From Gerris lacustris (Eukaryota > Arthropoda > Insecta > Hemiptera > Gerridae), in the NCBI GenBank assembly GCA_951217055.1, contig OX578277.1:14377218-14441217 (forward strand): a DNA stretch of 64,000 bases, written 5' to 3'. Numbering within the stretch: position 1 is the first letter of the stretch; each line of letters opens with the position of its first letter. Positions 43,377 to 55,715 of this stretch are shown one piece after another. The translations under genes were made by a program, and so were the position numbers. The notes beneath the pieces were generated by a model. That model was given only the letters and a program-made list of their open reading frames with translations, was not told where the DNA came from and made no database searches.

Positions 43377-44214
43377 TATATGTGTATCTATGTATATATA
43401 AATGTGTCCAATCCAAGAAATACAAACCTATTAGTTTAGCTGCAATCATAGAACTGTTACTATCATGTTTTTAATAGTGGTTTGACATGAAAAGGTCAAC
43501 AAAATCTATAATCTTTAAGTTAGAATGAAAACAAGGTTTCTTTAATAATTTAACTGTTGCAACAATTTTAATTAGCAATTCAAATAAATAACTGTTATCA
43601 CCTTGTTTAACAAATTGCACTATGACCTTATTCAACTAAGTAATAATTTGCATGATAAAACAGTAACATCACATTGGCTGAATTTCCTTGTTACGTTGTA
43701 TTTATACGTTGTATTTTGTAAATCATAAATCTTCAACTATGGTACTAAGGTAGCGATTTAAAGAACTTATAATTCTTAAGCAGTTTTTGACATTGTTTTT
43801 AATTTTAATTAAATAAATACATTATTATAAATAATTTTTCTGGGTCTCTTCAGAGTTTTATTTGGTTAGGTTGTAATAATTTAAGACATTTTCATCTTCT
43901 TTTACTCTTAAATTCTTGCTATATTTCACCTTAACACCTTGGGCTTCTTAAGGTTTAATTTTTAAGCCTCAGTCACATGAGTCATATTTCCCTCTGATAG
44001 TCAAACAGGGGTGTATTCAATTTACAAATTATGTGAATAAAATTTATAATAAAAACATTTTATAGAATGACTACGAATGAGGAATAAAAAATAAGCCTGA
44101 AGAATGCCATTCAAAGACCCAGAAAACATATTTATAATAGTGTTTTTATTTAATTAAAACTAATACTATAAAATTACTTTTATGAATTATTAGGCCATAT
44201 TATAGAGTAATAAA
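43377..44214. other. Unassigned AT-rich DNA
   Basis: No element or frame is recognised. Confidence 0.45.
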
Positions 44215-44850
44215 CAGGTCAAGTGTGTGCTAGTCAGCTCACAGCCAGAGGCAACACTGTATACTGTATAGTTTAAGTAGTATCCTATTGATGGTGTTTT
44301 TTAAAATGCTAAAAAGCTTACTTTGAACTATCCTATGGGTCTGATATTCTCAAAACACATAAACAAACTCCTGATTGTATTTTGTTTGCCACTGAACCGG
44401 ACTACAACCATATAATAAATACAACGAAAAGACCATATTAATAAAAAAAAAAACAAAAAAAATATTTTTTTTTTTGAAAATTCCAAAAAGTGGTATCTTT
44501 ACGTTTGGTCGAAGAATGTCCAGGAATATTTTAAGTTTTTGTGCACTTCACATAAGTGAGATAGAGAGGGAGGGGGACACTTTTTCCACCCACTTCAAAC
44601 TCGTCTACGCTCGCCCTATCAAAGTTATAACCAAAGAATTATATATTTTTTACCCTAATTTTTTTGAAAAATATTTCTTTTAAGTCGCTATATTTTTAAA
44701 AATTTGTGGATAGGTACTAAACACATACATGCCCAATTTCAAAGTGATTGGACGAAAGGTGTAGCCGTGAGAGCAGGCGACAGACTCACGGAGGAACAGA
44801 CAGACACACGCAGGGAAATATAAGGGTCTTTGGTTTTGCCTACGGACCCT
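44215..44850 (-). repeat. Repeat R4, copy D (full length)
   Basis: From CAGGTCAAGTGTGTGCTAG to GCCTACGGACCCT. It holds GTCGAAGAATGTCCAGG, CTCGCCCTATCAAAG, CCAATTTCAAAGTGATTGG, the CAGACAGACACACGC tail, and the terminal hairpin AGGGTC..GGACCCT. Confidence 0.85.
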
Positions 44851-45263
44851 AAAAATGGACGGATAAATAACATCCGTTTCTTGTTAAATAGACTTTATTT
44901 AGAGGTAAGAATTACCGATGAGTCTTAGGAAATTAGTCATGGGTAAATTTTTAAAGGGAAATATTAAAAAAAATATATGTTCGACAGGTCCACTACTTAA
45001 AATACAACCTGCTGACAATATCTTCACTTATTGCATACACTATTAAACCTACAGAGAGCGGCACCTAAACGGTACGATTTTGGTTGGGGCTATTGAGATT
45101 TGGGGTAGAATGGTGGCGACTGCACCTACCGCTTCTAGACACCCTGGTATACATAAATGTATATAATATGTACATATATGTATTGATTCTACAACCCCAA
45201 AAATATAATAAAGCAAATCTTTAAATTAATTGAATAGATAAACAGATAAAACTACAGATTGTG
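44851..45263. other. Unassigned DNA
   Basis: AT-rich with a GC-richer patch at 45050-45150. No feature is recognised. Confidence 0.4.
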
Positions 45264-45497
45264 CCAAAGTAGAGTTAGTGCGTTGACAGCACGGGAAATC
45301 GAGGGACACACTGGTTGGCCAACCTCTCTGAGGGAAAAAATAAAGCCTCTAGGTCTGTGGTTACTCTCCCCTCCACTAGAGACACTTATCGTTGCCTAGT
45401 TAGCCCGACCTTTTGTTCGGGAAAAACTCGAGCTCTCATTGGCTCCCCACCCCATTTGCTAGTTTTTCGCTCTGTCAACGCACTAACTCTACTTTGG
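45264..45497. mobile_element. MITE with about 30-bp inverted ends
   Basis: CCAAAGTAGAGTTAGTGCG followed by TTGACAG at the left is mirrored by CTGTCAACGCACTAACTC and TACTTTGG at the right. The interior is GC-richer than the flanks. The target duplication is unclear (TG on both sides), so no superfamily is assigned. Confidence 0.7.
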
Positions 45498-46335
45498 TGC
45501 AGAATATCACGGAAGGTAGATGGTCAGGAACGCTTACAGCATCAGGAACTAAGCCGGGGAAGCCTCAGTTATTATTAGTAATTTTTATGTTTATAATATA
45601 ATATTATATTGTTTATAATATAATATTATATTATCTGTTTAATATTACATATTATAATCTTTAAAAACACTTATCTTATAAACAGTACTCTGTCACGTTA
45701 CACCTTCAAATCCATTACAAACTTTTGATATTTCAATTATCTTATTTACTATCATATCACAAAAAAACAGTTTTAAATATCAGCCATGATAGATTAAATA
45801 TAGTTTATTCAATAGAAATGTAATAAGTAAAATAATAAATTAGATTTCATAGGGTTACGCTTTCTTACCCAACCTAATCCAGTACGTCATGTCAGTGGAA
45901 TAAATGGATCAAGTTTGTAGTGTAGAAACGAAGTAAAAAAAATAACCCTGAAGGGAATACTAGAATTTCTAAGATCTTTCATCGATGATAGGTGAAAAAT
46001 TGGTTTTAGACTAGAGGTGTCGTAGAGGGAATAAGAATCAAACCTTATATATAATTTATCACTACCGGGGAAATAAAACAGGGTTAACTGTGTAAATAAG
46101 ACAACATCCTTTTTCACAGATTTAAAAGGACTACTGTGGACTTTCTATATACCTTTTTTGATCCTATCCTCTAAAAGAGAAAAAGGTCGAAATAAAGCTG
46201 AGGGATTGGGGCCCACAGTAAGAGGGAAAGGTCTGCCTAACCAACAAAATACTAGAGTATTGCTGGCTAGCAAACCTTACAAAATTCTGATGTAATGGGT
46301 TTTCCAGTCTGACTCAGTGCCGATTAAAACCCTAG
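45498..46335. other. Unassigned AT-rich DNA
   Basis: TAATATTATA-type repeats at 45595-45640. A 76-codon minus frame (45887-46117) is unrecognised. Probably intronic or intergenic to the exon at 48448. Confidence 0.4.
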
Positions 46336-47645
46336 GTTTATAGATAATGTACCTGGGCGTGTAGAGGATGTACCTGGATTTTATTAGAGGATGCATCTGG
46401 ATGTATAGAGGATGTACCTGGATGTATAGAGGATGTACCTGGATGTATAGAGGATGTACCTGGATGTATAGAGGTTGATGTACCTGGATGTATAGAGATG
46501 TATAGAGGATGTACCTGGATGTATAGAGGATGTACCTGGATGTATAGAGGATGTACCTGGATGTATAGAGGATGTACCTGGATGTATAGAGGATGTACCT
46601 GGATGTATAGAGGATGTACCTGGATGTATAGAGGATGTACCTGGATGTATAGAGGATGTACCTGGATGTATAGAGGATGTACCTGGATGTATAGAGGATG
46701 TACCTGGATGTATAGAGATGTGTATAGAGGATGTACCTGGATGTATGTATAGAGATGTATAGAGGATGTACCTGGATGTATAGAGATGTGTATAGAGGAT
46801 GTACCTGGATGTATAGAGATGTATAGAGGATGTACCTGGATGTATGTATAGAGATGTATAGAGGATGTACCTGGATGTATAGAGATGTGTATAGAGGATG
46901 TACCTGGATGTATGTATAGAGATGTATAGAGGATGTACCTGGATGTATAGAGATGTAGAGGATGTACCTGGATGTATGTATAGAGGATGTACCTGGATGT
47001 TTAGAGATGTATAGAGGATGTACCTGGATGTATAGAGGTGTTTAGAGGATGTACCTGGATGTATAGAGATGTATAGAGGATGTACCTGGATGTATAGAGG
47101 ATGTACCTGGATGTATAGAGGATGTACCTGGATGTATAGAGGATGTACCTGGATGTATAGAGGATGTACCTGGATGTATAGAGGATGTACCTGGATGTAT
47201 AGAGGATGTACCTGGATGTATAGAGATGTGTATAGAGGATGTACCTGGATGTATGTATAGAGATGTATAGAGGATGTACCTGGATGTATAGAGATGTGTA
47301 TAGAGGATGTACCTGGATGTATAGAGATGTATAGAGGATGTACCTGGATGTATGTATAGAGATGTATAGAGGATGTACCTGGATGTATAGAGATGTGTAT
47401 AGAGGATGTACCTGGATGTATGTATAGAGATGTATAGAGGATGTACCTGGATGTATAGAGATGTAGAGGATGTACCTGGATGTATGTATAGAGGATGTAC
47501 CTGGATGTTTAGAGATGTATAGATGATGTACCTGGATGTATAGAGGTGTTTAGAGGATGTACCTGGATGTATAGAGATGTATAGAGGATGTACCTGGATG
47601 TATAGAGGATGTACCTGGATGTATAGAGGATGTACCTGGATGTAA
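46336..47645. repeat. 21-bp minisatellite, about 1.3 kb
   Basis: The unit is GATGTACCTGGATGTATAGAG, with length variants that add TATA, GTGTA or AGATGTATAG. 46496-46710 and 47077-47218 are uniform 21-mers. A complex variant block of about 370 bp starting at 46711 is repeated at 47219 with one base change in the part compared. Because 21 is a multiple of 3, several frames on both strands stay open (for example MYRGCTW repeats). These are not genes. Confidence 0.97.
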
Positions 47646-48447
47646 AGTATAGGGTATGAAAACGGGTTCCAATTCGACCCCAATTACACCAGAACCAGTT
47701 GTTGGCGTGCCACAACTGTTGTGCTGTGGAGTCGAACATTCCATAAGGACTTCCATGAAGTTTTATATCAACAGAACATGAAACAGTGTTTCAGATATGA
47801 AATCAATCTAAAATGATGATCCGAGAACCATCTTAGCATCTTACCAGATCACTGTTCTCGTTCAAAAAACAATCCTGTCATCTTTTGACGGCCATTCTTA
47901 CACTGTAGACTAAATCGACATATACATCATCTTGGCCTAGCTAAAAGCCCAGTGTGGAGGATTTGCGAGGAAGAGAATTAAACCCCTTCTAACCTTATAA
48001 GCAGCTGTGTAAGGGGAAGGGGGAATTGGGTATGAACATCGTTATTTTTTACGGTTTGCTTAGCCCGCATGGTATGAGTGTTTTGCGTGTCAGCCAGATC
48101 CTTTATATCTTATTATTGCGCCAAAGTGCTTTACCTTCCTTCTCATGATGAAAACTTAATAAGACATTTTCCCACATACTTACTAAAAGGAAAATGCCCA
48201 TCCGCCTCAATAACTGATTTGAAAAATACTATTAAACTTGAAAATTGGTTTTAGGTGACCGTGTCTCGATGGGTTGTACGTCCGGTTCAGGAGAGTGCAC
48301 GTTATTATTTATAATAACGAAAATAAAATAATCTTAACACTGGGCGAAAAAAAAATTCCAGACTTTCCCCCATTAGAGCGACAATCCTCTAAGTCTTCGA
48401 AATTGTAATTATATACTAATTTAATGTAAAAATTTGAGAAAATGTAC
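47646..48447. other. Unassigned DNA; likely intron
   Basis: 48240-48300 carries a minus-strand Penelope-like fragment (GGTGACCGTGTCTCGA). The rest lies downstream of the exon donor at 48447, so it would be intronic if that exon is real. Confidence 0.4.
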
Positions 48448-48585
48448 CTTGAGGAATGGTTTGGAGGCAGAATGTCCGTAATCAAGGTTGGAGAGCATTT
48501 CAGGTGAGAATCTATTGAAGACACCTCCCCAACCGAATGCTCCATGTAAACCACATACAAGAAGCCACACTCCAACTTTCACCAT
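48448..48585 (-). CDS. First coding exon of a secreted protein (unknown family)
   Basis: On the minus strand, an exon of 143 bp (48448-48590) follows a good acceptor (CTGTTTCAG) and ends at a donor (CTCAAG/GTACAT). Five bases after the acceptor is an ATG (48585-48583). The 46 codons read MVKVGVWLLVCGLHGAF, then GWGGVFNRFSPEML, then SNLDYGHSASKPFLK, ending in phase 0. Residues 1-18 are a clear signal peptide (K at 3, hydrophobic core, likely cleavage after GAFG or nearby). The rest is hydrophilic and has no in-frame stop. This is the most gene-like stretch in the window. The next exon should lie at lower coordinates but was not found, perhaps beyond the window or hidden in the repeats. I do not recognise the family. 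Confidence 0.6.
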
Positions 48586-49839
48586 CTCGCCTGAAACAGT
48601 ATAAGAATTATAATTACTTTATTAATAATTTATTTCTTTAAATTCTAAATTATTTTTCATAGGAAATGCCAAGCCATAAAAGAAATAGATTCTTACTCCT
48701 TGGTCTTAAACTTGGGGTTTTAAACGGCACTGTGTCAGATTTAAAAATACTTAATTTTTTATGGTTTGCTTAGCCCGCAAAGCACGGGTGTTCTGCTATT
48801 TGGCTCGGTAACTGACAGTTGACTGTGGGCTCCAAATGGTTTGCTATTACACTAAATAGAATATAAGACTGTATTCTATCAATTTTAATCTATTTCTTTC
48901 TTAATAACTAATAAAGACTGCTTTTATATATAAATGAGTGTTATATTTAGAGAAACTTTCTTCGAAAACAATCTAAAAAAGAAAATGCAATAACACCAAG
49001 AAAAATAACAACAAATTTAATTTGAAGAAATAAACTTGACTGATATTAACCGCAATATTTTCTTTTATGTATTCTATTGACTTAAATCAATTAAATAGTA
49101 AAAACTCTTAACCAAGACAAAATTGGGAATGAAAGAGACAAAATGAGAATTCTAGGATGCTACAAAGCAAGTTCAAAATGACTGAATTCTTAGTGTCCAA
49201 TCGTTGTAATTAAATTAATTAGTAGATTAATGAGAAAGGAAGTATAACAAGACTTTCTCTTTTCTCCTCTCACTTGACATTAGTATCCAATTTATTATCT
49301 AGCATTGCAAAGTAATACAGCTTGTTGATGAAAGAACTCTATAGTTTCAAAAAATCATAATGAACAAACTTAATCAGTTAAAAGCACGCGGTTGTCATAT
49401 TTGTGAAGGTATATTATTAAGTTTAAATGACTTATATTCATCGAAGTTGGCACCCTGCTTGACCATGCCGCACGCTCCTTGGCGTCCAAGTCTGGACAGA
49501 ATGTGGAACGTTTCAGTGCATCTTGCACAAATAGCCCATAAAAGTCATTAACAAAAGACGGAGTTATAGGAATACATAATATACAATGTTCAAAGGGGAA
49601 TTCAGAAAGAAAATCAGTGATATTAAATATTGCAAAAGAATATATTGCTGCAGTAGCATCCATTACAGCCGGTATACTGGTGAGTATGTTAGGAGAGTTG
49701 CAACTGTGCAGGGTGAAAAATGGTGCATTATATCGAACCCAAAAAACTTAAGAACTTACGCTTTCAGAATATTTATCGAAGTAATTCTTTGAATATATTA
49801 CTGTTTAATAAATTGGTAAGGCGTGAATCTCACGTAAAA
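48586..49839. other. Unassigned DNA, possible 5' UTR intron
   Basis: Lies upstream of the secreted-protein exon on its strand. 49370-49680 is unusually free of stops on both strands: a 97-codon minus frame (49663-49370, with ALKRSTFCPDLDAKERAAW), and a plus frame at 49542-49679 ending before GTGAGT (SVILNIAKEYIAAVASITAG). The two overlap and cannot both be genes. I cannot assign either; a decayed retroelement ORF is possible. Confidence 0.3.
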
Positions 49840-50814
49840 AGGGTTTCGTTGGTATTGTGAACACAAAATTAGTAAGGGGGGAGGGGAGATAAGTTTTGAT
49901 TTTTTTTTGACAAAATGGCGCGCAAAATTAAATGTTAACATCAAGTGTTATACATTTTTGAAATCTACTCTTCATTACCTTTCATTTGATACCCCACTCA
50001 AAATTAAAAAAAATAAAAAAATCGGATAACATGAATTATCCGCCATCTTGGATTTCCAGTAAATCAGAACAAATTGATAATCTTATTTTTTCTATGGCCC
50101 AGCAGACCGCACATTTTGCATATTTTTCTATATTTTTAGTAACAGCGGAAATACGATTTTAGGGGGGGGGGGACACGCAAAATGTCAATGTTTTTTTGAC
50201 AAAATGGCGCTGAAAATTAACCACTATCCCTAAGTGGTATATATATTTCTATTCTACTCTTCAATACCTTTCATTTGATACCCCACTCAAAATTTAAAAA
50301 AAATAATATTTTTCGAGTGACATGAATTATCCGCCATCTTGAATTTCCAGTAAATCAGATCAAATTGCTAATCTTATTTTTTCTATGGCCCAGCAGACCA
50401 CACATTTTGCATATTTTTAGTAATAGCGGAAATACGATTTTAGGGGGGGGGGACACGCAAAATTTCGATGTTTTTTGACAAAATGGCGCTGAAAATTAAC
50501 CACTATCCCTAAGTGGTATATATATTTCTATTCTACTCTTCAATACCTTTCATTTGATACCCCACTCAAAATTTTAAAAAAAAAAAAAAATTTTTTCGCG
50601 ACGTGAATTATCCGCCATTTTGAATTTGAACAGCTGATAATATTGAGTTTGCTATATTTTTCCTGTGTGCGCGTCAAAACGATCTTTTATACTGGAAAGT
50701 TTCACGTTATTATCTTTTTTGGTTCAAAAGTTATTGGAACCGTACAGAGTGACAGACGGACACAGGAACGAAACTATAAGGGTTTCTTTTTTTTGGTTTT
50801 ACCAACGAAACCCT
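49840..50814 (+). mobile_element. Repeat R6, TIR element with internal triplication
   Basis: Ends AGGGTTTCGTTGGTA and TACCAACGAAACCCT (49840-49854, 50800-50814). The right end also forms a terminal hairpin AGGGTTTC-loop-GAAACCCT (50779-50814) preceded by GACAGACGGACACAGG. Inside, a unit of about 280-290 bp (GACAAAATGGCGC, CCTTTCATTTGATACCCCAC, AATTATCCGCCATCTTG, AGCGGAAATACGATTTTAGG) begins at 49909, 50198 and 50477. No coding frame. Confidence 0.8.
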
Positions 50815-51876
50815 AAAAAACACTTGGACCTATCGAATTCTTTTATAAAAACCGTTAAACTAGGGTTATACTTTGGCTATCCAAAAATTTTGTTGTTGAA
50901 AAAATATGCAGCCATGTATAAGTGGCTTTATACCCACCATTACTTATTCTACGTTAACAGGATAAAATAAATATCAACGTTGAGAGAAATGCATTCAAAA
51001 AGGAGGGAGGCGGGTACTATGCAGAAAAATGGAAAAATGTTTTCATTGCTTATTGTCGTAAAGGCCGATATATAAGTGATCGACCTACGTATAATTATCT
51101 GCCAAGAAATCTAAAATAATGTTTTATCAGCGTTACAAATTTATTATTATTATGGTCTTGACTAAAATTGTATTAGGAAATATTGTCCAAGTTTCGTTAC
51201 ACAAAATTTAATAAAAAGTGTAGAAATGCTAAAAGTTTATAATGTAAAAAAAAGGTTAAAAGAGTACAACAAAGTATGTTGTTGTATTTTAGAGGGTTTC
51301 CTTTTTTTTCATCTATGTGAGAATACAATGTACTTGAATAGTATGTGATATGTACTTGAAATGTATAAAGGAGAGAAAAAGCACTTAAATGGTCGTTTTC
51401 GACATGATCCTGTGAGATTTAAGTTGAGATCTATTATAATAATAGTAGCAGAATAATACGACAATTATACATCACCGTTACTGTACTTTTACCGTTTATA
51501 CAATTTTAGGTTTTATTTGGAAACATTTATTTTTAAGAACTTGTTGCATTTCTTTAATTTAAACCTTTATGCATCCTTATGCTTGTAAAAATTTTTATGT
51601 AGAAGAGTTTCTCTTCACTGAGAAAATTATTTACCTCGTACACTTGCCCTAGTACACGTCCAGGGTGTAGATTTTTTTTTCTGTAATACTATTGTCAGAG
51701 TGATTAAATCGTTTATGATGGTTAATTTTTACGCAGAAGAGGTTTTTTTACCTTGGACAATGATTTATCTAGTACACTTGCCCCAGCACAAGCCAAGTAG
51801 AAACAAATCCCTTTAATTCAAAACTATAATAATGTAAACGTACAAAACACACAACCACCTCTTTTACATCTATAAC
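50815..51876. other. Unassigned AT-rich DNA
   Basis: TTTTTACGCAGAAGAGG / TTTTATGTAGAAGAGTTTCT-like stretches at 51594 and 51729 suggest an old duplication of about 130 bp. No gene is seen. Confidence 0.4.
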
Positions 51877-54800
51877 CAGTGGCGTACACAGGGGGGGGCC
51901 CAAGGGGCCCTGGCCCCCCCCGAAATGATTACATACCTAAGACCCGCCATACACATAAAACCAAAAAAACACACTAATGACAGATGCATTCGAATTGGCT
52001 GTAAATATTTTCCAATAAAAGGAATTAATTAAGTATAATTTTATGGTGTGTATACACTTAATCACCCCAAATAAGCTCGGCCCGGATTTTGAATTAAATT
52101 TATTAAACACTATACCGGCCCGACTGTCGGCTGGGCGCGGATTTTGGCCGATGGAATTAAATTTATTAAACATTATAACGGCCCGACTGTCGGCTGGGCC
52201 CGGATTTTGCCGATGGAATTGAAATTATTAAACACTATACCGGCCCGACTGTCGGCTGGGCCTGGATTTTGCCGATGGAATTAAATTTATTAAACACTAT
52301 ATAAGCCCGACTGTCGGCTGGAACTGGATTTTGTCGATGGAATTAAATTTATTAAACACTATACCGGCCCGACTGTCGGCTGGGCGCGAATTTTGGCCGA
52401 TGGAATTAAATTTATTAAACATTATAACGGCCCGACTGTCAGCTGGGCCCGGATTTTGCCGATGGAATTAAATTTATTAAACACTATACCGGCCCGACTG
52501 TCTGCTGGGCCCGGATTTTGCCGATGGAATTAAATTTATTAAACACTATACCGGCCCGACTGTCGGCTGGGCCCGAATTTTGCCGATGGAATTAAATTTA
52601 TTAAACACTATACCGGCCCGACTGTCGGCTGGGCCCGGATTTTGCCGATGGAATTAAATTTATTAAACACTATACCGGGCCGACTGTCGGCTGGGCGCGA
52701 ATTTTGGCCGATGGAATTAAATTTATTAAACATTATAACGGCCCGACTGTCGGCTGGGCCCGGATTTTGCCGATGGAATTAAATTTATTAAACACTATAC
52801 CGGCCCGACTGTCTGCTGGGCCCGGATTTTGCCGATGGAATTAAATTTATTAAACACTATACCGGCCCGACTGTCGGCTGGGCCCGGATTTTGCCGATGG
52901 AATTAAATTTATTAAACACTATACCGGCCCGACTGTCGGCTGGAACTTGATTTTGCCAATGGAATTAAATTTATTAAACACTATACCGGCCCGACTGTCG
53001 GCTGGGCCCGGATTTTGCCGATGGAATTAAATTTATTAAACACTATACCGGCCCGACTGTCGGCTGGAACTTGATTTTGCTAATGGAATTAAATTTATTA
53101 AACATTATACCGGCCCGACTGTCGGCTGGGCCCGGATATTTGTCGATGAAACTAAAACTATTAAACACTATAGCGACTCGAATTGAATTAAATTAGGATG
53201 CATGAAATAAATCGGCTCATTTGCCGACTAGGCCTTGATTTTTGCCAATGGAACTAAAAACATTAAACTTGATCCACCCGATTTCGGCTGGGCCAATTTT
53301 TCGCCAATTGAATTCAATGATTTTTTTTGTGGGTTTAATCTAGTTCAATAGCATAGGTTGCATTATAGGACAGCTTAAATTCATTACAAATCCTAATGCA
53401 ATGAATTGAATTGATTAGGCTCCGATTGACAGCTAGACCCGGATATTTTGCTATAGAATTAAGTGCATTGAATTGATTAGGATGTGTACAATGAATCGGC
53501 CTGATTGCTAGTAGGCCCGATTTTGTCGAAGAAAATTATGCATCAAAATAAATCGGGATGCGTTCAATAATAGACCCGATTGCCGGCTCGGCCTAGGTGT
53601 TAAGCACACCTAGGTGTTAGCCTAGGAGTCAACTCGAACTTTTGCTGATGAAATTAAATTAATTGAATTAAAATATGCACACTAGACTGGCTTAAACGGG
53701 AAAATGATGGTGGTGGATTTTAGTAGCAAATTTTTGTTTTGGACCAGGATTGTGTGTAGAACGCTAAGTGGGTCGTGGGTCCTCTTGCCTATGCGGCATT
53801 CCCCTCTTGCTGACTCAGGTCGGACTAGTGTTCGTCGACATGTAGTGGGTCGGTTTATCATTTTGTGAAAAAACTGATTCATATTACATAGTAATGGTAA
53901 ATTTAAATCTAAAAACTCAAAAAGCGTTCAGAAAACATTTGATGTTAAATGTCCCACGTAATTACCCAGCGAATGAGCGAATGATTCTTTTGTTTTGCAA
54001 TAGGTATTTAATTTTCTTAAAGAAGAATTCTCTTCTAGATAAAAATTTGAAATTCGTATGGCTCCAAATCCACGTTTGCTTTTGCAGTATGGATCACGTT
54101 TTGCTTCCGAGCTTACCAAAGGAAACGGAAGATATGTGACAGTTCTGAAGAACGAACAATTTTTATGTCCCCGATTTCAAAAATTCCAAGACAGAAATCT
54201 GTTCAACATCAGGGTACAGTTTGGGTCCCGTGCCTGACCTTCAATTTTTGCGAACCAACATATCTTAAAAGCTATTCGTCCAATTTTATTGAAATTTTGA
54301 TGGTAGGTCATAATTAGCCAGGTTATAACATTGCTGATCCCATATAAGTTTCAATCTTCTGCACCTATTTATTTCTCTTCCACATTCGCACAGACATACA
54401 TTTATTTACACCTATATCTTCAAAAGTACTCATCTGATTTTTATGAAATTTTAATGGTTTGTTCAAAGTAGCCCGCAGATAACCCAAGAATAATTGCAAC
54501 CGTCTGCGCTCTTAAAATATTGCTATATTGATACTTTATTCATGTTAAATTTACTCAATTTTCCCTCCTTTTTTAAATTAGTCAAAATTGGTTTGATTTT
54601 TACATGATTTAAAGTATCAATTTACCAAAATTTGAACAGCGCAGACAGTTAAAATTAATCTGTGAGCTTCTGTCAGATAAGTTTTATAAGATCAGATGAA
54701 TATTTTTGAAGATAAGGTGTAAATAAATGTATTTGTGTGCACATGTGGAAGAGAAATGGCGGTAGGTGGAGAAATGTGGTGGAGGAAAATGGGACCAGAA

Positions 54801-55208
54801 GATTGGACCTTATATAGGACCAACAATGAACTTTTTATATGCTAATTAACTGCCATCCGAATTTCATTAAAATCGAAAGAGTAGTTTTTAAGAATTGTTC
54901 GCAATGATTGAGCGAGAGACAGACTAACAGCCAGAAACGGGATCAAAAATGTCTGATAACTGGAACAGATTTCTGTCTTGGAATTATTGGAATCGGAGAC
55001 ATAATCGTTCTTTAGAACGATCACATCACATAGTGAGGTGTTCCCTCATAGGATTTTAATTTAATTAAATATGAGGTTAGAAATTGAAATTAGAGTGTTG
55101 AAAAGGGGGAGAAATTACAATTATAATACATTATGGGGTATGCTAAACCCGCATATAAGTTAAATTAGGTTGGGCCCCCCCCGAAAAAATTTTCTGTGTA
55201 CGCTACTG
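51877..55208. mobile_element. Satellite-carrying non-autonomous hAT, copy 2
   Basis: Same termini as copy 1, with perfect duplication TCTATAAC at 51869-51876 and 55209-55216. The array has 17 units (52115-53172), then degenerate units, then the inverted R2 pair. Outside the array it is nearly identical to copy 3. It differs from copy 3 by a deletion of about 40 bp just after the array (53173) and has two rather than three TAGGTGTTAAGCACACC units at 53594-53625. No transposase. Confidence 0.92.
52115..53172 (+). repeat. 62-bp satellite array, copy 2 (17 units)
   Basis: Units are distinguished by variants such as GGGCGCG..GGCCGATGG, GGAACTGG..GTCGATGG, GTCAGCTGGG and GTCTGCTGGG. The first seven follow the same order as units 1-7 and 8-14 of copy 3. 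Some units are 63 bp because of an extra G. Confidence 0.95.
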
Positions 55209-55553
55209 TCTATAACCTCCCCAGCTGGTTACCCTCATGTTATCCAATATTACAATAATAACTATTCCTACAACACACTCTTCTACCACGTTATTGTTTC
55301 ATCTGTTAATATATTGTGTTCAAAAATCAAAAATAATTCCTCGGCAGAAGTCTGAGAAGTATTGATGGAATTTATTAGCCTAACAGAATCTAAAACAGGG
55401 ATCTTAGTAAATTTTGGTCAGTGGGAGATTATATTTATACATAAACCGCAAGAGATAGTGGAGAAAAATGACATCGCCCAGAGGGCTTGGGCTGGTTGCA
55501 AACCAACTTTTAAGTATAACCAAGAAAATATTAATACTAAACGAGGACCATAA
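55209..55553. other. Flank of hAT copy 2
   Basis: 55488-55550 has frames open on both strands but nothing recognised. Confidence 0.35.
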
Positions 55554-55715
55554 AGCCGTGTCCAGACTGCCGAACCGAACAAAGCAAACGAGCCGAGCAT
55601 TGGTATTTGAGCATGCTCAGTATAAAGTGCGCCTTCGCATTTCAGACTGGACATGCGCAGTGACCAATCCTCGGCTCGTTTCCTCTGTTCGGTTTGGCAG
55701 TCTGCGGACACGGCT
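55554..55715. mobile_element. PIF/Harbinger-like MITE, 162 bp
   Basis: Left end AGCCGTGTCCAGACTGCC. Right end inverted AGCCGTGTCCGCAGACTGCC, and similarity continues for about 30 bp (GAACCGAACA). TAA lies on both sides (55551-55553, 55716-55718). TWA duplications with AGCC ends fit Harbinger-type MITEs. Confidence 0.75.

Noticed and set aside
46498..47683. Long repetitive open frames on both strands (MYRGCTW-type and its antisense)
   Set aside because: They follow from a 21-bp unit, a multiple of three without stops in those frames. There is no start context, codon bias or domain.
51937..52173. 78-codon frame identical in hAT copies 2 and 3
   Set aside because: It is a reading of the satellite and the element end. 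Conservation reflects recent copying, and copy 1 does not keep it.
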